Assembly (NCBI RefSeq): GCF_020520425.1
Contig: NC_079491.1
Span: forward strand, 5,071,143 to 5,135,142
Length of the DNA stretch: 64,000 nucleotides
DNA from: Spinacia oleracea
Lineage: Eukaryota; Streptophyta; Magnoliopsida; Caryophyllales; Amaranthaceae
Direction of reading: 5' to 3'
The notes beneath the pieces are model-generated. The model saw only the letters and a program-made list of their open reading frames with translations, was not told the DNA's origin and ran no database searches. Numbering within the stretch: position 1 is the first letter of the stretch; every line of letters begins with the position of its first letter. Below, piece after piece: positions 46,985 to 57,799 of this stretch. The position numbers and the translations under genes are program-made.

Positions 46985-47175
46985 CAGTGGCGGAACCAGA
47001 AATTATAAAATTGACGGAGCTAAGAATCGAACTTTGTACCTCCTTGTACCTCCACTTTTTAAGGAAAATAACCACTTGAGCTATACTAGACATGTACTTT
47101 TATAGTGCATATTTAATATTTGAACATATCATGGGGGGCAATGGCCCCCGCCAGCCCCCCCTAATTCCGCCCCTG
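46985..47175. mobile_element. hAT MITE with tRNA-like core
   Basis: Termini CAGTGGCGGAACCAG and (reverse-complemented) CAGGGGCGGAATTAG, with a perfect 8-bp duplication GGTATGGA (46977-46984, 47176-47183). On the minus strand inside is a perfect box A TAGCTCAAGTGG and a box B-like GTTCGATTC. It is 191 bp and related at its ends to the 892-bp hAT element at 12002. Confidence 0.85.
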
Positions 47176-47469
47176 GGTATGGACATTTGACAAAAAATAT
47201 ATGTCAAATACTTGTACAAAAACCTGTGTTCAGGAGGAGGTAGCCATGTAATATGTTTCGGACACCATTATTGATGTGGATTAACTTGATGATATAGTTT
47301 CTGCTGATTGAAATAGATAATAAGAAATTACTCTGTATATATTACTGTTTCGTACGTTGTGTGGTTCAGCATCTGTCTCAGATTTTTGACATTGTTTTTT
47401 TTTTGTAGAAGAATGAAAAGGAAGCATCACAGGAGAAGAAGATTAGGTTGTTCCTGAGATGAAAGCGAT

Positions 47470-48037
47470 ATGCTTAGCTGAGAATTTATCAGACTGAGTG
47501 TTCTGCCATCTGTAATAGTTAACTGTTTGATAAATAGGATGCTTCATCCTGTTATATTAAGTGATATATATTTTGTATGATAAATTGCTTATGTCTCTAA
47601 TATTTGGTTGAAGGAAAGCAAAAAGTTGCAGTGTCGAAACAAATCTCCTGTTTACACATTTTTACGGACAAAAAACACATCCGCCTTAAAAGAATATAAG
47701 GTTAAGTACAACAAATCACATCCGCTTTAAAAGAACATAAGGTTAAGTACAACAGATCGAATCACTTAAATAAAAAGAATTATTCTGAAAAAAAGGTATT
47801 GTTTTTAAAATGTAAAATCGTGCTTTTAAATTGTAAAATTATGCTTTTAAATTGGAAAAATGTGCTTTTAAATGTAAAATTGTGTTTTTAAATTGGAAAA
47901 ATATGCTTTTAATCCTGTTACATGTAGAGATACATACAAACGGGTTCACCTTCTACTTGAAGTTATGGATTTAGAATGGCCCGAAGCCTGATACGAGCTT
48001 CGCTTGATATTTGGGCCTATTAAACCGCAATTTAGAA
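47470..48037. other. Intergenic, no gene seen
   Basis: Contains short direct repeats: 'acaaatcacatccgctttaaaag' type at 47680-47760 and four 'tgcttttaaattg' phrases at 47820-47910. Non-coding. Confidence 0.4.
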
Positions 48038-48309
48038 GGTGGACCATGGTGCACATAGAGCATGGTGCACCTTAAGAACACTAGTATATAATTGAAAGAA
48101 CATCTGGTTACGAGAAAAGAACATGAGTGTTTTTTTTATTTAGGTTTTTAATAAATATAAAATAATATATTATTTTTATAACAAAAGAGTGAAATATTAT
48201 ATCGCATGTTCTTTTACCGTTAGTGTCATGTTCTTTTGCTTATGCACATATGTTCTTTTGGTGCACCATGGTGCACCATGCTCTATGTGCACCACGGTCC
48301 ATAGTCCAC
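48038..48309. mobile_element. Inverted-repeat MITE, copy 1
   Basis: Ends GTGGACCATGGTGCACATAG and, reverse-complemented, GTGGACTATGGACCGTGGTG lead into the shared block CACATAGAGCATGGTGCACC, and both lead into an AGAACAT/ATGTTCT inner repeat. It would fold into a long hairpin. Non-coding; superfamily not determined. Confidence 0.65.
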
Positions 48310-48333
48310 GGATTGTTCCTCGCAATTTAGAAG

Positions 48334-48606
48334 GTGGACCATGGTGCACATAGAGCATGGTGCACCTTAAGAACATTAGTATATAATTAAAAGAACATCT
48401 GGTTAAGTAAAAAGAACATCGACATATATTTTTTTATATTTTTAATAAATTGTGATTTTTTATCACAAAAAAGTAAAACATTATATTGCATGTTCTTTTG
48501 TCATAGTGTCATGTTCTTTTGTTTATGCACATGTGTTCTCTTGGTGCACATGGTGCACCATTGTGCACCATGCTCTATGTGCACCATGGTCCATAGTCCA
48601 CGGATT
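48334..48606. mobile_element. Inverted-repeat MITE, copy 2
   Basis: Same element as copy 1, in direct tandem; both are preceded by CGCAATTTAGAAGGTGG and followed by CCACGGATTG, so the segment duplicated together with its flank. Confidence 0.65.
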
Positions 48607-49263
48607 GAATATTTCTTGTTGGTAGAATATCTCATATATTTTTGGACAAAATCAGTGATGATTTCTTGTAATTATCTTTGATCATCCTTTCTATTTTCCT
48701 TGATTTGCTCTCTCTAATTTATTGTATTATTAATCAACTTCCAACTTTTTTTTTTCACAAATTGATTACCTTCCATTTTTTTTTCTCATTGACTTAAAAA
48801 AATATTCTTTCTTCAAAAAAAAAAAAAAAAAAAACAAACTTAAAACACTATGTTCTTAGTAGTTCATGGGCATTTGTCAATTCGGTTCTCATTCTACATC
48901 TTTGCTACACCAACAAGGTATATAGCTAGACGTCATGTAACCCTAAATGTTGAATGTCAGTAGGACGTGTATAACTGTATATATGACGAGAAAAATTCAG
49001 CTTTAAAACAGTGATACTTTATCAACCACGACATACTCGGATAAGCCGTTCTAATTTCATCTACTATTACTCATATTTCCTACAATTAGGATGGATATGA
49101 AGTGCTATTTTTAGAATAAGTAAATCCCTATTCCCATTCCCATTTCCTAACAAAATGATGACAATTTACCCATATCTCTAAACCTTATTTAGTTATTTAT
49201 AATACTATAACCATACTATTCCCCCATTTACATAGCTTCAAACCACAATCTAATCGAAAAAAA
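48607..49263. other. Intergenic and promoter of the carboxylesterase
   Basis: T- and A-rich. 49190-49262 reads as a 5' leader with an A-rich end before the ATG at 49264. TTATAATACTATA near 49199 could serve as a TATA region. No other gene. Confidence 0.4.
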
Positions 49264-50325
49264 ATGAAAGTTATGAAATACCCAATTAAACTACTACTCT
49301 TGTTCTTCCAATTTACATTTCTAGCAATACATAGCCAAGCGAATGATCAAAATTCCACCACCGATGATCCTTACAAAATGCTCCATATTATCCCAAACCC
49401 GGATGGATCCATAACCCGAATGAAACGATACTACCCGACCGTACCACCAAATGGTTCGACTTCCCTTGCTTTCTCTAAAGATGTCCCTCTCAACACCGGT
49501 AAAAATACTTGGGTCCGACTTTACTTACCCATTAATATATCTCAACCCGTATCTCGACCCGTGACGAAGAACCTCCCAATTGTAGTTTTCTCACACGGTG
49601 GCGGGTTCATTATCATGAGCACAGCCTCCCCTACCTTCGACTCATTCTTATCCAACACGGCGAGTAAACTCCACGCGTTAGTCGTCTCGATTGAGTACCG
49701 CCTTGCACCGGAGCACCGCCTTCCAGCCGCATACGACGACGTTTTGGAGGGTTTACATTGGGTAAAGGAGAAAAAAGATGATTGGGTCAAGAATTATGCG
49801 AATGTTTCCAATTGCATTGTAATGGGGGAAAGTGCGGGGGGTAACATTGCCTACCATGTAGGGTTACGTGCTTCTGTATTAGTTCACGAATTAAACCCGT
49901 TGGTTATTAAGGGTTTGGTTTTAATCCAACCGTTTTTTGGCGGGTTAAATCGTACTAGATCCGAGTTAAGGAAACCCGCATCGTTTGGTTTACCCGTGGT
50001 GATTACGGATCTAATGTGGAACTTATCTTTACCAATTGGAGCTAATAGGAACCACCCGTATTGTGACCCAATTATTGAGGGCGGGTCTAATAAAATGTTG
50101 GATAAAATTAAAGAGTTGGGTTGGCGTGTTGCCATAGCGGGTTATGATAGAGACCGGCTTTTTGACAAGCAATTGGAGGTGTTTGAGTTTTTGAAACAAC
50201 GAGGAGTGGATGTGGTTGGTAATTTTAGTAAAGGAGGTTACCATGGTGTTTTTGTTAAAGAAGCGAATATATCTGAAAAATTATTTGAATTTATGCGACG
50301 TGTATTTTCTTCAAACCTTGCTTAA
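49264..50325 (+). CDS. Carboxylesterase (CXE), secreted type
   Basis: 353 aa, intronless, an alpha/beta-hydrolase of the plant CXE/GID1-like family (alpha/beta hydrolase fold 3). Oxyanion motif HGGGF at 111-115, nucleophile S190 in GESAGG, acid probably D297 in GYDRDRLFD, base H327 in GYHGVF. All catalytic residues are present, so an active esterase is expected; the substrate is unknown. The N-terminus (MKVMKYPIKLLLLFFQFTF, cleavage possible after about residue 26) looks like a signal peptide, unusual for this mostly cytosolic family, so entry to the secretory pathway is inferred. YRLAPEHRLPAA and the C-terminal FLK region follow the family. A Stowaway MITE begins directly after the stop codon, so the 3' UTR must lie in transposon sequence. 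Confidence 0.9.
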   Translation: MKVMKYPIKLLLLFFQFTFLAIHSQANDQNSTTDDPYKMLHIIPNPDGSITRMKRYYPTVPPNGSTSLAFSKDVPLNTGKNTWVRLYLPINISQPVSRPVTKNLPIVVFSHGGGFIIMSTASPTFDSFLSNTASKLHALVVSIEYRLAPEHRLPAAYDDVLEGLHWVKEKKDDWVKNYANVSNCIVMGESAGGNIAYHVGLRASVLVHELNPLVIKGLVLIQPFFGGLNRTRSELRKPASFGLPVVITDLMWNLSLPIGANRNHPYCDPIIEGGSNKMLDKIKELGWRVAIAGYDRDRLFDKQLEVFEFLKQRGVDVVGNFSKGGYHGVFVKEANISEKLFEFMRRVFSSNLA

Positions 50326-50327
50326 TA

Positions 50328-50583
50328 CTGCCTCCGTTTCAAAAAAATATTTACACTTATTATTTGTACAGATTTCGGTGCAATGTTTGATCGTTAATAT
50401 ATATTTAATTTCGTATGGCAAAAAATTATAAAAGGTAGATATTTATAAAATACATTTCGATATGAATCTAACAAGATATCTCATGATAATTTTTTATAGA
50501 TATAATAGTGAGAATTTATGGTCAAAGTTTTTATTTTTGGACACATTTTTCAAAGCGTAAAGATTTTTTTAAAACGGATGTAG
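50328..50583. mobile_element. Stowaway-like MITE abutting a stop codon
   Basis: Ends CTGCCTCCGTTTCAAAAAAA and (reverse-complemented) CTACATCCGTTTTAAAAAAA, with TA on both flanks (50326-50327, 50584-50585). 256 bp. The left TA touches the TAA stop of the carboxylesterase gene. Confidence 0.8.
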
Positions 50584-50585
50584 TA

Positions 50586-52957
50586 AATGCTATTATGGTC
50601 AAAAATTATTTATCTCGTTTATCTATAACCCATTCGCAATCACAATTAATTATCCCTTGAATTCGTTCTTCATCATATAAGGAGTACTCCATAATCGATA
50701 ATTATCTGTTCCTTACGACATGAAGTGATTTATCACGTGTGCAATTTATAGTTGTAATTAGTTTCATAAAGATTGTAATTATAAATATGTATCACGTGTA
50801 TAAAATAGCTAGTAATAGTATGTGCAAATTATAGCGAGTGGTACATATAAATATATGTATGGTTATGAGGAAGTCATAGTGGAATCTGACTGTCAATTCT
50901 TGATCAACGGCTTGTCGAAATATGCAACTTATTTTTCCAATCTAGACTAATTTTAGAAATATTCTTTCTTTAAGTTGTCATTTTAAGTCTAGAAATGATC
51001 TCAGGTTAAAAATGAAGATACTGTTTGAATCCATCACCTTGTTAGGCGAATTCCTTTTGATATTAAACCAGTATGAGAGAACCATTGTCTTACAAAGATC
51101 TCTCCATGTATATACTTATTGACTCTTTCTCTATCATGAAAAAATTGACACCATCAAACATCTAACCAAGAAAGTGTAAAAGAAGGAGCAAACCTTAAAA
51201 AAAATGACGACCAACTTTTACAAAGTAATAGAAATGTGTAAAAAGTAATAATTATGACCACTTAGAAGATATGTGGTCAAGAATACATAATCAATTCTTC
51301 ATTTAAAACATAATAAGTCACCTTAACATTGATTAATACATTGGCGGGTATGGTGAATCAAGAATGAGAAACGTTTCAAATGGTTATAATTCTCTAGTTA
51401 ATGAATTTGACTATTTATTAAACCTACATGTTTATAATTTTTTATTTTGAAGAATTTTATTATTTTTCTATAGGTGGGTGGAAGTTAAAATTATGTTATA
51501 AACTTCTAATTCATATCCACCCCATTGTTTTTTGGAAAAATATTTCTTCTAATGATGTGGTATTAGTTAAAGCTATCATTATATTCATTTTTTTAGCCCA
51601 TTTAAATCAACGGTGCATCTTCTTTGCGTCCCGTTGCCTGACTTGCCTCAAGCGTCATCATATTTCAAGTTCTTTTACAAACGACTTAAAACCCGACAAA
51701 CATGGATGCATTTTTGTTTTGAAATCTGTATGACATCTACTACTACCACACCCCCCAACTCTATAAGCATAATTTCGAGTTTTAAAAAAATGGTTTAGTC
51801 TTTGATATTTTTCAGAATTTTGACATATCACGTGTCGTTCTTGATCACAACTCCTAATTCTTAGGTCATTTTCCTTTTGGGTATTTTTCTTAATTGTGAT
51901 GCAAAGGATGGGGTGCAAAATTTCATGTATATTTGGCAACTGAAACATAGTTTTTAATCCAACAAACAACAATTAACAATGGTGAATTTCTTAGCATATT
52001 GAAGATTTGTTGATTCTTTGGTTTAATTCAAAGAATACATATGCTTAACTTAGTTACTCCGTACTAGCATATTTATTTTATTCTCATTTTTTTTAAAATC
52101 CATTGGATAAAAAGACATTCCGTATACTCCTAAACTAAGAATGTATATATTTGTGGTCTTGCGGAGCTCATAATATATTCCATAAAAGTAATGCTTCCAC
52201 CCAATATATCTTGAATCTTAGCATATTGAATTTTAGTATGTCTATGTACTATCAAAATTATTAGTGAAAGTTTTTAGTGAAGTATTATACATTTATACCT
52301 TTATCATTTTGGTATGTCAATTTACCATTTTTTTAATTGAGTTCCCTAAAATATAGCCCGTGCGTAGAACAGGCCAAAAGCTTGTTAACTTAATTTATAA
52401 AAAAAAAGGTATGGTTAATAATCACATTTTTCGATCATCTACCAAAAATTCAAAAGTATAACATGTTTAATATATGGAGTACATTTCTCTAATACTCCCT
52501 CCGTTCTTACTCCGTATATATTAGTCATGGTTTTTTAGAGGGATTGCACAATAATGCTCCATTAGGAATTTGGAGGCCTCACATAAGCCACTGAAATTTT
52601 CATTATTATATAGGATATGATGTATAGGATATGATAGGATAGGATTATATAGGATAGGATAGTTTGTTGTTTTGGTTTATTTGTGGATGGGATAATGAAT
52701 GAGACTTTGGAATTTATGTATGGAGGACTATGGAGTATTGGGTTTTTTCTTCAGTTTTAGTTTCCTAATCAACATCAAATACTTATACGATAAAAGTTGT
52801 TATGTTAGTTTCCTAATCAACATCAAATACACGATTAAAGAATATTTTAACCTAAGATGTTAGTTTCCAAATACCTAATCAAAATACAATTAGAACTTGG
52901 TAACCCTATAAATATTGGTCCATAGGATCAAACAATTTCACACTTTTTCTCTTTCCA
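50586..52957. other. Intergenic, no gene seen
   Basis: AT-rich. A lone Stowaway left end (TACTCCCTCCGTTCTTACTCC) lies at 52495, and a degenerate 'tataggatatgatagga' repeat at 52605-52662. 52740-52860 repeats 'agtttcctaatcaacatcaaata' twice. No coding region. Confidence 0.4.
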
Positions 52958-52958
52958 T

Positions 52959-52988
52959 CTGCTCTGCTCTGCTCTGCTCTGCTCTGCT
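52959..52988 (+). repeat. CTCTG microsatellite in 5' leader of SKP1
   Basis: About six TCTGC/CTCTG units, 60 bp before the SKP1 start codon, probably in the 5' UTR. A TATA-like CCTATAAATA lies at about 52904-52913. Confidence 0.7.
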
Positions 52989-53046
52989 AGGGTTTTATTT
53001 TTAGCTTTCCTTCACTTTTCTTCTTTGTCGTCAGAAAGACACATCA

Positions 53047-53580
53047 ATGGCATCCTCATCATCCGCATCCGCATCATCGAAAAAGGTGATCCTGAAATCG
53101 TCCGACAACGAGGAATTCAGCATCGACGAGGAAGTCGCGCTGGAATTAGAGACAGTGAAGCACATGATCGAAGACGACTGCGCCGACAATGCGATTCCTC
53201 TGCCGAACGTCACAAGCAAGATTCTGGCGAAGGTGATCGAGTACTGTAAAAAACATGTTGAATCTGCTGCTGCTGCTGCTGCTGCTGCTGCTTCCCAATC
53301 GGATCAGTCTAGTAGTAGTAGAACTGTTGCTGTTGATGGCGAACTCAAGAAGTGGGATGCGGATTTTGTTAATGTTGATCAGAACACACTCTTCGATCTA
53401 ATCTTGGCTGCTAATTACCTCAACATCAAGAGTCTGCTTGACTTGACTTGTCAAACAGTCGCTGATATGATAAAAGGAAAGACTCCGGAGGAGATTAGGA
53501 AGATATTCAACATTAGGAACGACTTTACACCGGAGGAGGAAGAGGCGATTAAGAAGGAGAACCAATGGGCTTTTGAATGA
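53047..53580 (+). CDS. SKP1-like protein (SCF ubiquitin ligase subunit)
   Basis: 177 aa, intronless. SKP1 links CUL1 to F-box proteins in SCF E3 ubiquitin ligases in nucleus and cytosol. The N-terminal POZ-like domain ([52 protein letters not shown]) and the C-terminal F-box-binding domain ([39 protein letters not shown], ending KKENQWAFE) are complete, so it should be functional. An alanine run of about ten (GCT repeat) followed by Ser-rich sequence lies in the variable linker after the POZ domain (about residues 74-95), where such length changes are tolerated. The ATG at 53047 fits the family N-terminus after a short Ser/Ala run. Confidence 0.92.
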   Translation: MASSSSASASSKKVILKSSDNEEFSIDEEVALELETVKHMIEDDCADNAIPLPNVTSKILAKVIEYCKKHVESAAAAAAAAASQSDQSSSSRTVAVDGELKKWDADFVNVDQNTLFDLILAANYLNIKSLLDLTCQTVADMIKGKTPEEIRKIFNIRNDFTPEEEEAIKKENQWAFE

Positions 53581-54039
53581 TTTCGTGTCATTACAATTAA
53601 CCTTCTCAAATCTCAACAATATGCGTCTCTTTTGTTTTTGTCTTCTTACATTGGTATTAAAGATTAAATATTTTGGTTTTTGTTACTAATGCTATTGTTA
53701 TCTTAATTTACTTTAATTTGCACTATTTTATTTTATTTTACATATTATGTATGCACAATTTACTTTGTCTCTGTCCTGATTCTAATAACCTATAATCGAA
53801 TCGTAAAATTGTAAGATTCTACGAACAAGTATAATCAAAATTTTATTCTTAAATTTTAAGTCCTTAAATTACATTATAGAAAAAAAACTTAATAATTGAA
53901 ATATATAGTTGTTTACTCAAATATACGAAGTTTTCGCTAGTATACTAATTAGAGTATTAAGGAACAGAGGTAGTATGTAACTCCATGATGAATAGGTAAC
54001 TACAGGAGAAAATGACATAAATCAAATCAGATGTCATAC
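53581..54039. other. Intergenic, no gene seen
   Basis: 3' flank of SKP1, AT-rich, with an 'aaggaacagaggtagta' Stowaway-type right end near 53960. No gene. Confidence 0.4.
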
Positions 54040-54640
54040 TTGTTTGACTGATCAGCTAGAGATTCCTCTTATGTTCTCCCTGACAAATTTCCATGCTCCA
54101 AAGTCCAAACCTTCAAACTCAAAATACTCCACCTTGTTACCCAGCTTGGTTATCCTGTTCCTGTCTGCATAATCTTTGACTCGGTCCCTCAAAAGATCTT
54201 TTCCACCCTCCAGGATCAGCATAGGACGAGGCTAAGCAATATACTATACCGGATTAACCTCGCTCACTTCTTCACTCCCCTCTGTTCCTTCAACCTTTGC
54301 GACTTTTTAACAATATACTATACCGGATTAACACTGCCAAATTCCAATGCAACGATTCAAATCCATTAACCAATTGAGGTTATCACATGAGGTATTCATA
54401 CAAACTTTCGCGTGAGATTAGTCCACTCGTCAAAGGCGTGGGAACTCCTCGTAGTAGAACAAAAAAAAAACCACTTTCCTACTCCTGTCTTTATCACATT
54501 TTCACAGGTTGAAAAATGTAAAGTATGCCCCTAAATTTTGGAGTAATTTATTTATTTTCTTACCCCTAAAAAAGAAATAATCGGTCATTCTTGAAATTTA
54601 ACTTATCCGAATATATTGAAATAACTACAAAAATAAAAAC
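54040..54640 (-). pseudogene. Collapsed duplicate of the carboxylesterase gene at 57251
   Basis: The minus strand encodes GGKDLLRDRVKDYADR, then VEYFEFEGLDF and KFVRENIRG, matching the last exon at 57251, but the block with the catalytic histidine (GLEHGF...) is gone. Upstream sequence matches intron/flank (acactgccaaattccaatgc vs 59690) and then the promoter region (60870-60950). Nearly all coding exons are therefore deleted, and only 3' end, intron and 5' flank pieces remain. Confidence 0.7.
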
Positions 54641-54939
54641 AAAAAACTTATTGAAATAGATTGACTCCTGTAGTCCTGTACTCATTATAAAGTAAGTTTA
54701 TTTGAAGCTTATTACTCCTTCAATCTCTTTTTAATCTTTATATATATTTGGTGATATATTCATGATTTAACGCCTAATTAAACGTGGCTAAATATTAATT
54801 CTTTTATTATTTAAATAATTAAAATTGCTTTCATTAGTGATGGTTCAACTTTTATAAAAAAAAATGGAACTTATTTAAAGCTATTTTGCCCAAATGTTAA
54901 TGCTAATACGAAGTACCTGGGGATGTGTTATCATATTGT

Positions 54940-55091
54940 TTTTTTTTTTGTTAGCACCCGATTCACCCTCAGGGGCAAATTCGGATTCGGGGCGAGTTCT
55001 GGGTGGTTAGGTTCCAATCCCCTCCCAATTGTTGTTGCGGGGGATCGAACACGAGTTTTCCCTACCAAGTTCAGCCCAACAAGCAATTGGT
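54940..55091 (-). mobile_element. tRNA-derived SINE, 5'-truncated copy
   Basis: Same body as the SINE at 44440, with an A-tail (a T run on the plus strand, 54940-54949) and a perfect 17-bp target duplication ATGTGTTATCATATTGT (54923-54939, 55092-55108). Box B is present; the box A region is missing. Confidence 0.85.
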
Positions 55092-55108
55092 ATGTGTTAT
55101 CATATTGT

Positions 55109-56053
55109 ACTCCATAGTATTTAGTAATTTACATCTGATGTGTGCAAATTTTGGAACAATACGTAAAGAACTAAGAGTACAAAACTAAGAATACTTTAGA
55201 TGGCAATTACTTTCACCCTTCATTCCATTTTGGTAGTTTTCATCAAATTCTAGTATTCTACACTCCAATCGTTGATGAGAAAGTAGGCTTTTTAAAACTT
55301 ATTTCTCGTTATGCATCTGAATGAAATTTATTTACCGGATTATTGGTCACGTAAGATCGGTTAAATGTTCTATTCAATTTTTTTTTAATTATGTTTAGAG
55401 CATAATCGCTATTCCCACTCTCAAAAGCTATTTTTCTATATCCTCTCACATTTAATTAAAAAAAAAAAAATCTCCCACTATCTTCCACCAAACCTATTTT
55501 TCTATTAAACGATATGAGACAATAGATAAGGTCACAATAACGAACTCCTATCGCATAAGACTTCGTAAAAGTCTATTATAAACGATTAAATTGAGACGCT
55601 ATTAAAGAGTACATAGAATATTAGAATAACATCACCAGTTTTTAAATAAAAGAGAAAAAAACAATGCAAGACATGAGATGAGAAACTAATTTTACTCCAT
55701 GACTAGACTAGTGGGGGTACATTTGTAACTTTACTCAATGTGACTGCAAAATGAGAACGTCCACTTCATCCTGAATTTTTTTCATGAAGCCTGAATGCAC
55801 TGAAGCCTTGAGCCCAAAAAGAACTGACATAGTGACATGTAGTATATCAAAAAGTTTCTGAAACTCTAAAAAAGCCTTTTTCTTTTTGGTTATTTTTACT
55901 CCGTATCAGTGATAATTGGCCTTGTTTCTCCCAAAAATCTCCCTACACAAAAGAAAAAGTTTACTCATTCATTTCCTAGTATCTCCCTACACAAAAGAAA
56001 AAGTTTACTCATTCATTTCCTAGTATTTTTTTAGGAGTGATACTTAATATGTA
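55109..56053. other. Intergenic, no gene seen
   Basis: AT-rich. A 50-bp segment (tctccctacacaaaagaaaaag...) is tandemly repeated at about 55930-56028. No coding region. Confidence 0.4.
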
Positions 56054-56286
56054 CTCCCTCCGTCCCTTAATATTCGCACCGTTTTGACTGGACACGCTTG
56101 CCAATGCACTACTTTGACCACCAATATCTTTAACTATATATTATAAAAAGTTATAAAAATATTTAATATTTTAAAAATATATATTAGATCGAAGCCAACA
56201 ATATATTATATACTAACATTTGTTTTCATATACTAGAAATAAAATAGGGTCGAGGTGAATTATGTAGTATTAAGGGACAGAGGGAG
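56054..56286. mobile_element. Stowaway MITE
   Basis: Ends CTCCCTCCGTCCCTTAATA and (reverse-complemented) CTCCCTCTGTCCCTTAATA, with TA at 56052-56053 and 56287-56288. Classic Tc1/mariner-derived MITE, 233 bp, well preserved. Confidence 0.9.
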
Positions 56287-57250
56287 TACGTATTTTTAGG
56301 AGTCGCATTTTAATTTTTGATAACTTTTACACTCATTCTTCAATTGTTTATTATTTTTCACTTTTCTATGACCCACTTAAATCTGTAACTTTTATACTAT
56401 CTCGTTTATTTATATTTCTTTATTGTCAATTATCCCACTTACATCATTATTATATCAAATTCAACTATCCTTTCTTAGTATTTGTGCATGCCGATCAACA
56501 TGTAACCTTCTACAAAAATACGGAGGGAGACTATATAAATGTTCATTTTAAGTTTCAATCATTTTGGATCCGTTTAGTTTGGCGGAAAATGTTTCAGTGA
56601 AAACCGATTTTATAAATGGCTGAAACTTGAAATGAGTATTTACAAATCACTTTCTACAAATAGAGTTTTGACAGCCGAGACTCTAATACAAGGCTAATTT
56701 TTAGAACTTATCATCAACATCATTTCAAAATTTTGAAACATCTGGAATTGATCGAAAAAGTTCTATCCTAAATGTTGTAATTTTCCACGGGAATTCTAAC
56801 TTTCTATTCTCAACCAAACAAGAATGCTCCATTCCTAAAAAGTAAATAAAACACATGGAAATTGCAAATATCAGGGAAATATACCTTCCTAACTGCAACC
56901 AAACATCATCATATACAAAATTCTGTTATTCATAGTAGTATAATGCTAAGAAGTAGTGTAGGATGCAGTTTATATGTATGATGAATATATCAACATTCAA
57001 CACAAACTCTCTTGTCAGAATTATGTGATATTGACACCCCCCCAGTCCTATGAATTACTTGTGTTTTTGTACTGCCATAGCCATATGACTAACTAGTAAG
57101 TAGTAATTAACTACTACTGTAAACTGTAATTAACACAGCATATGACAAACTTCAAGCTAAAATGACATAAACCCAACACCTTCATCACATATGTACGAAG
57201 TGAGTATATACTACGTACCATACCTCAATGACTCTGATGTCATACTTGTT

Positions 57251-57736
57251 TCACTGAGGTGGACATCCTCTTATCTTCTCCCTGACGAACTTCTTGATCA
57301 AGCTTAGAAGCAGATTTTCTGGTTTAGGGTCAGAAATGTTAGCCAAGAAGCCATGCTCCAGACCTTCAAACTCAAAATAGTCGACCTTGATCCCCAACTG
57401 GCTCATCCTGTCTGCATAATCTTTGACTCTGTCTCTCAGAAGATCTTTTCCACCCACCATGACCAGCATAGGACCCAGCTCAACCTTCTTCTCTGCTTCA
57501 TCTTTCTTCCTTGGCTTTCTTAAGGTATTGCCTCTCCTCTTTTTTGTTTGTTCAGGGGGGTACAAAACAGGATTTGCAAACAGAACTTGAAGGTCCTGCT
57601 TCATCTTTTTTGTTTGTTCAGAGGGGTACAAATCAAGACTTGAACTGGGTGCCTCTGTAGAAATCGTTTAGGAAACCAAGCATGTTATTCAATACATAAG
57701 AGAGGACTTGAATATATATAAACCAAGCATGTTATT

Positions 57737-57799
<63 letters not shown>

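Larger units (their letters stand above)
46180..47455 (+). other. Possible spliced small gene or gene fragment
   Basis: Three exon-like blocks with good splice sites: about 46180-46249 (donor GGTAATC), 46594-46645 (acceptor GATTAG, donor GGTAAGTT) and 47409-47462 (acceptor TTTGTAG). The last two can be read NDILEINYSLGPFDTK-KNEKEASQEKKIRLFLR-stop. The first block does not keep that frame from its ATG. No family is recognised. A hAT MITE lies in the last intron-like stretch. It could be the 3' remains of a lost gene. Confidence 0.25.

Noticed and set aside
53031-53619. Open frames overlapping the SKP1 gene
   Set aside because: Shadows of a well-conserved SKP1 coding sequence.
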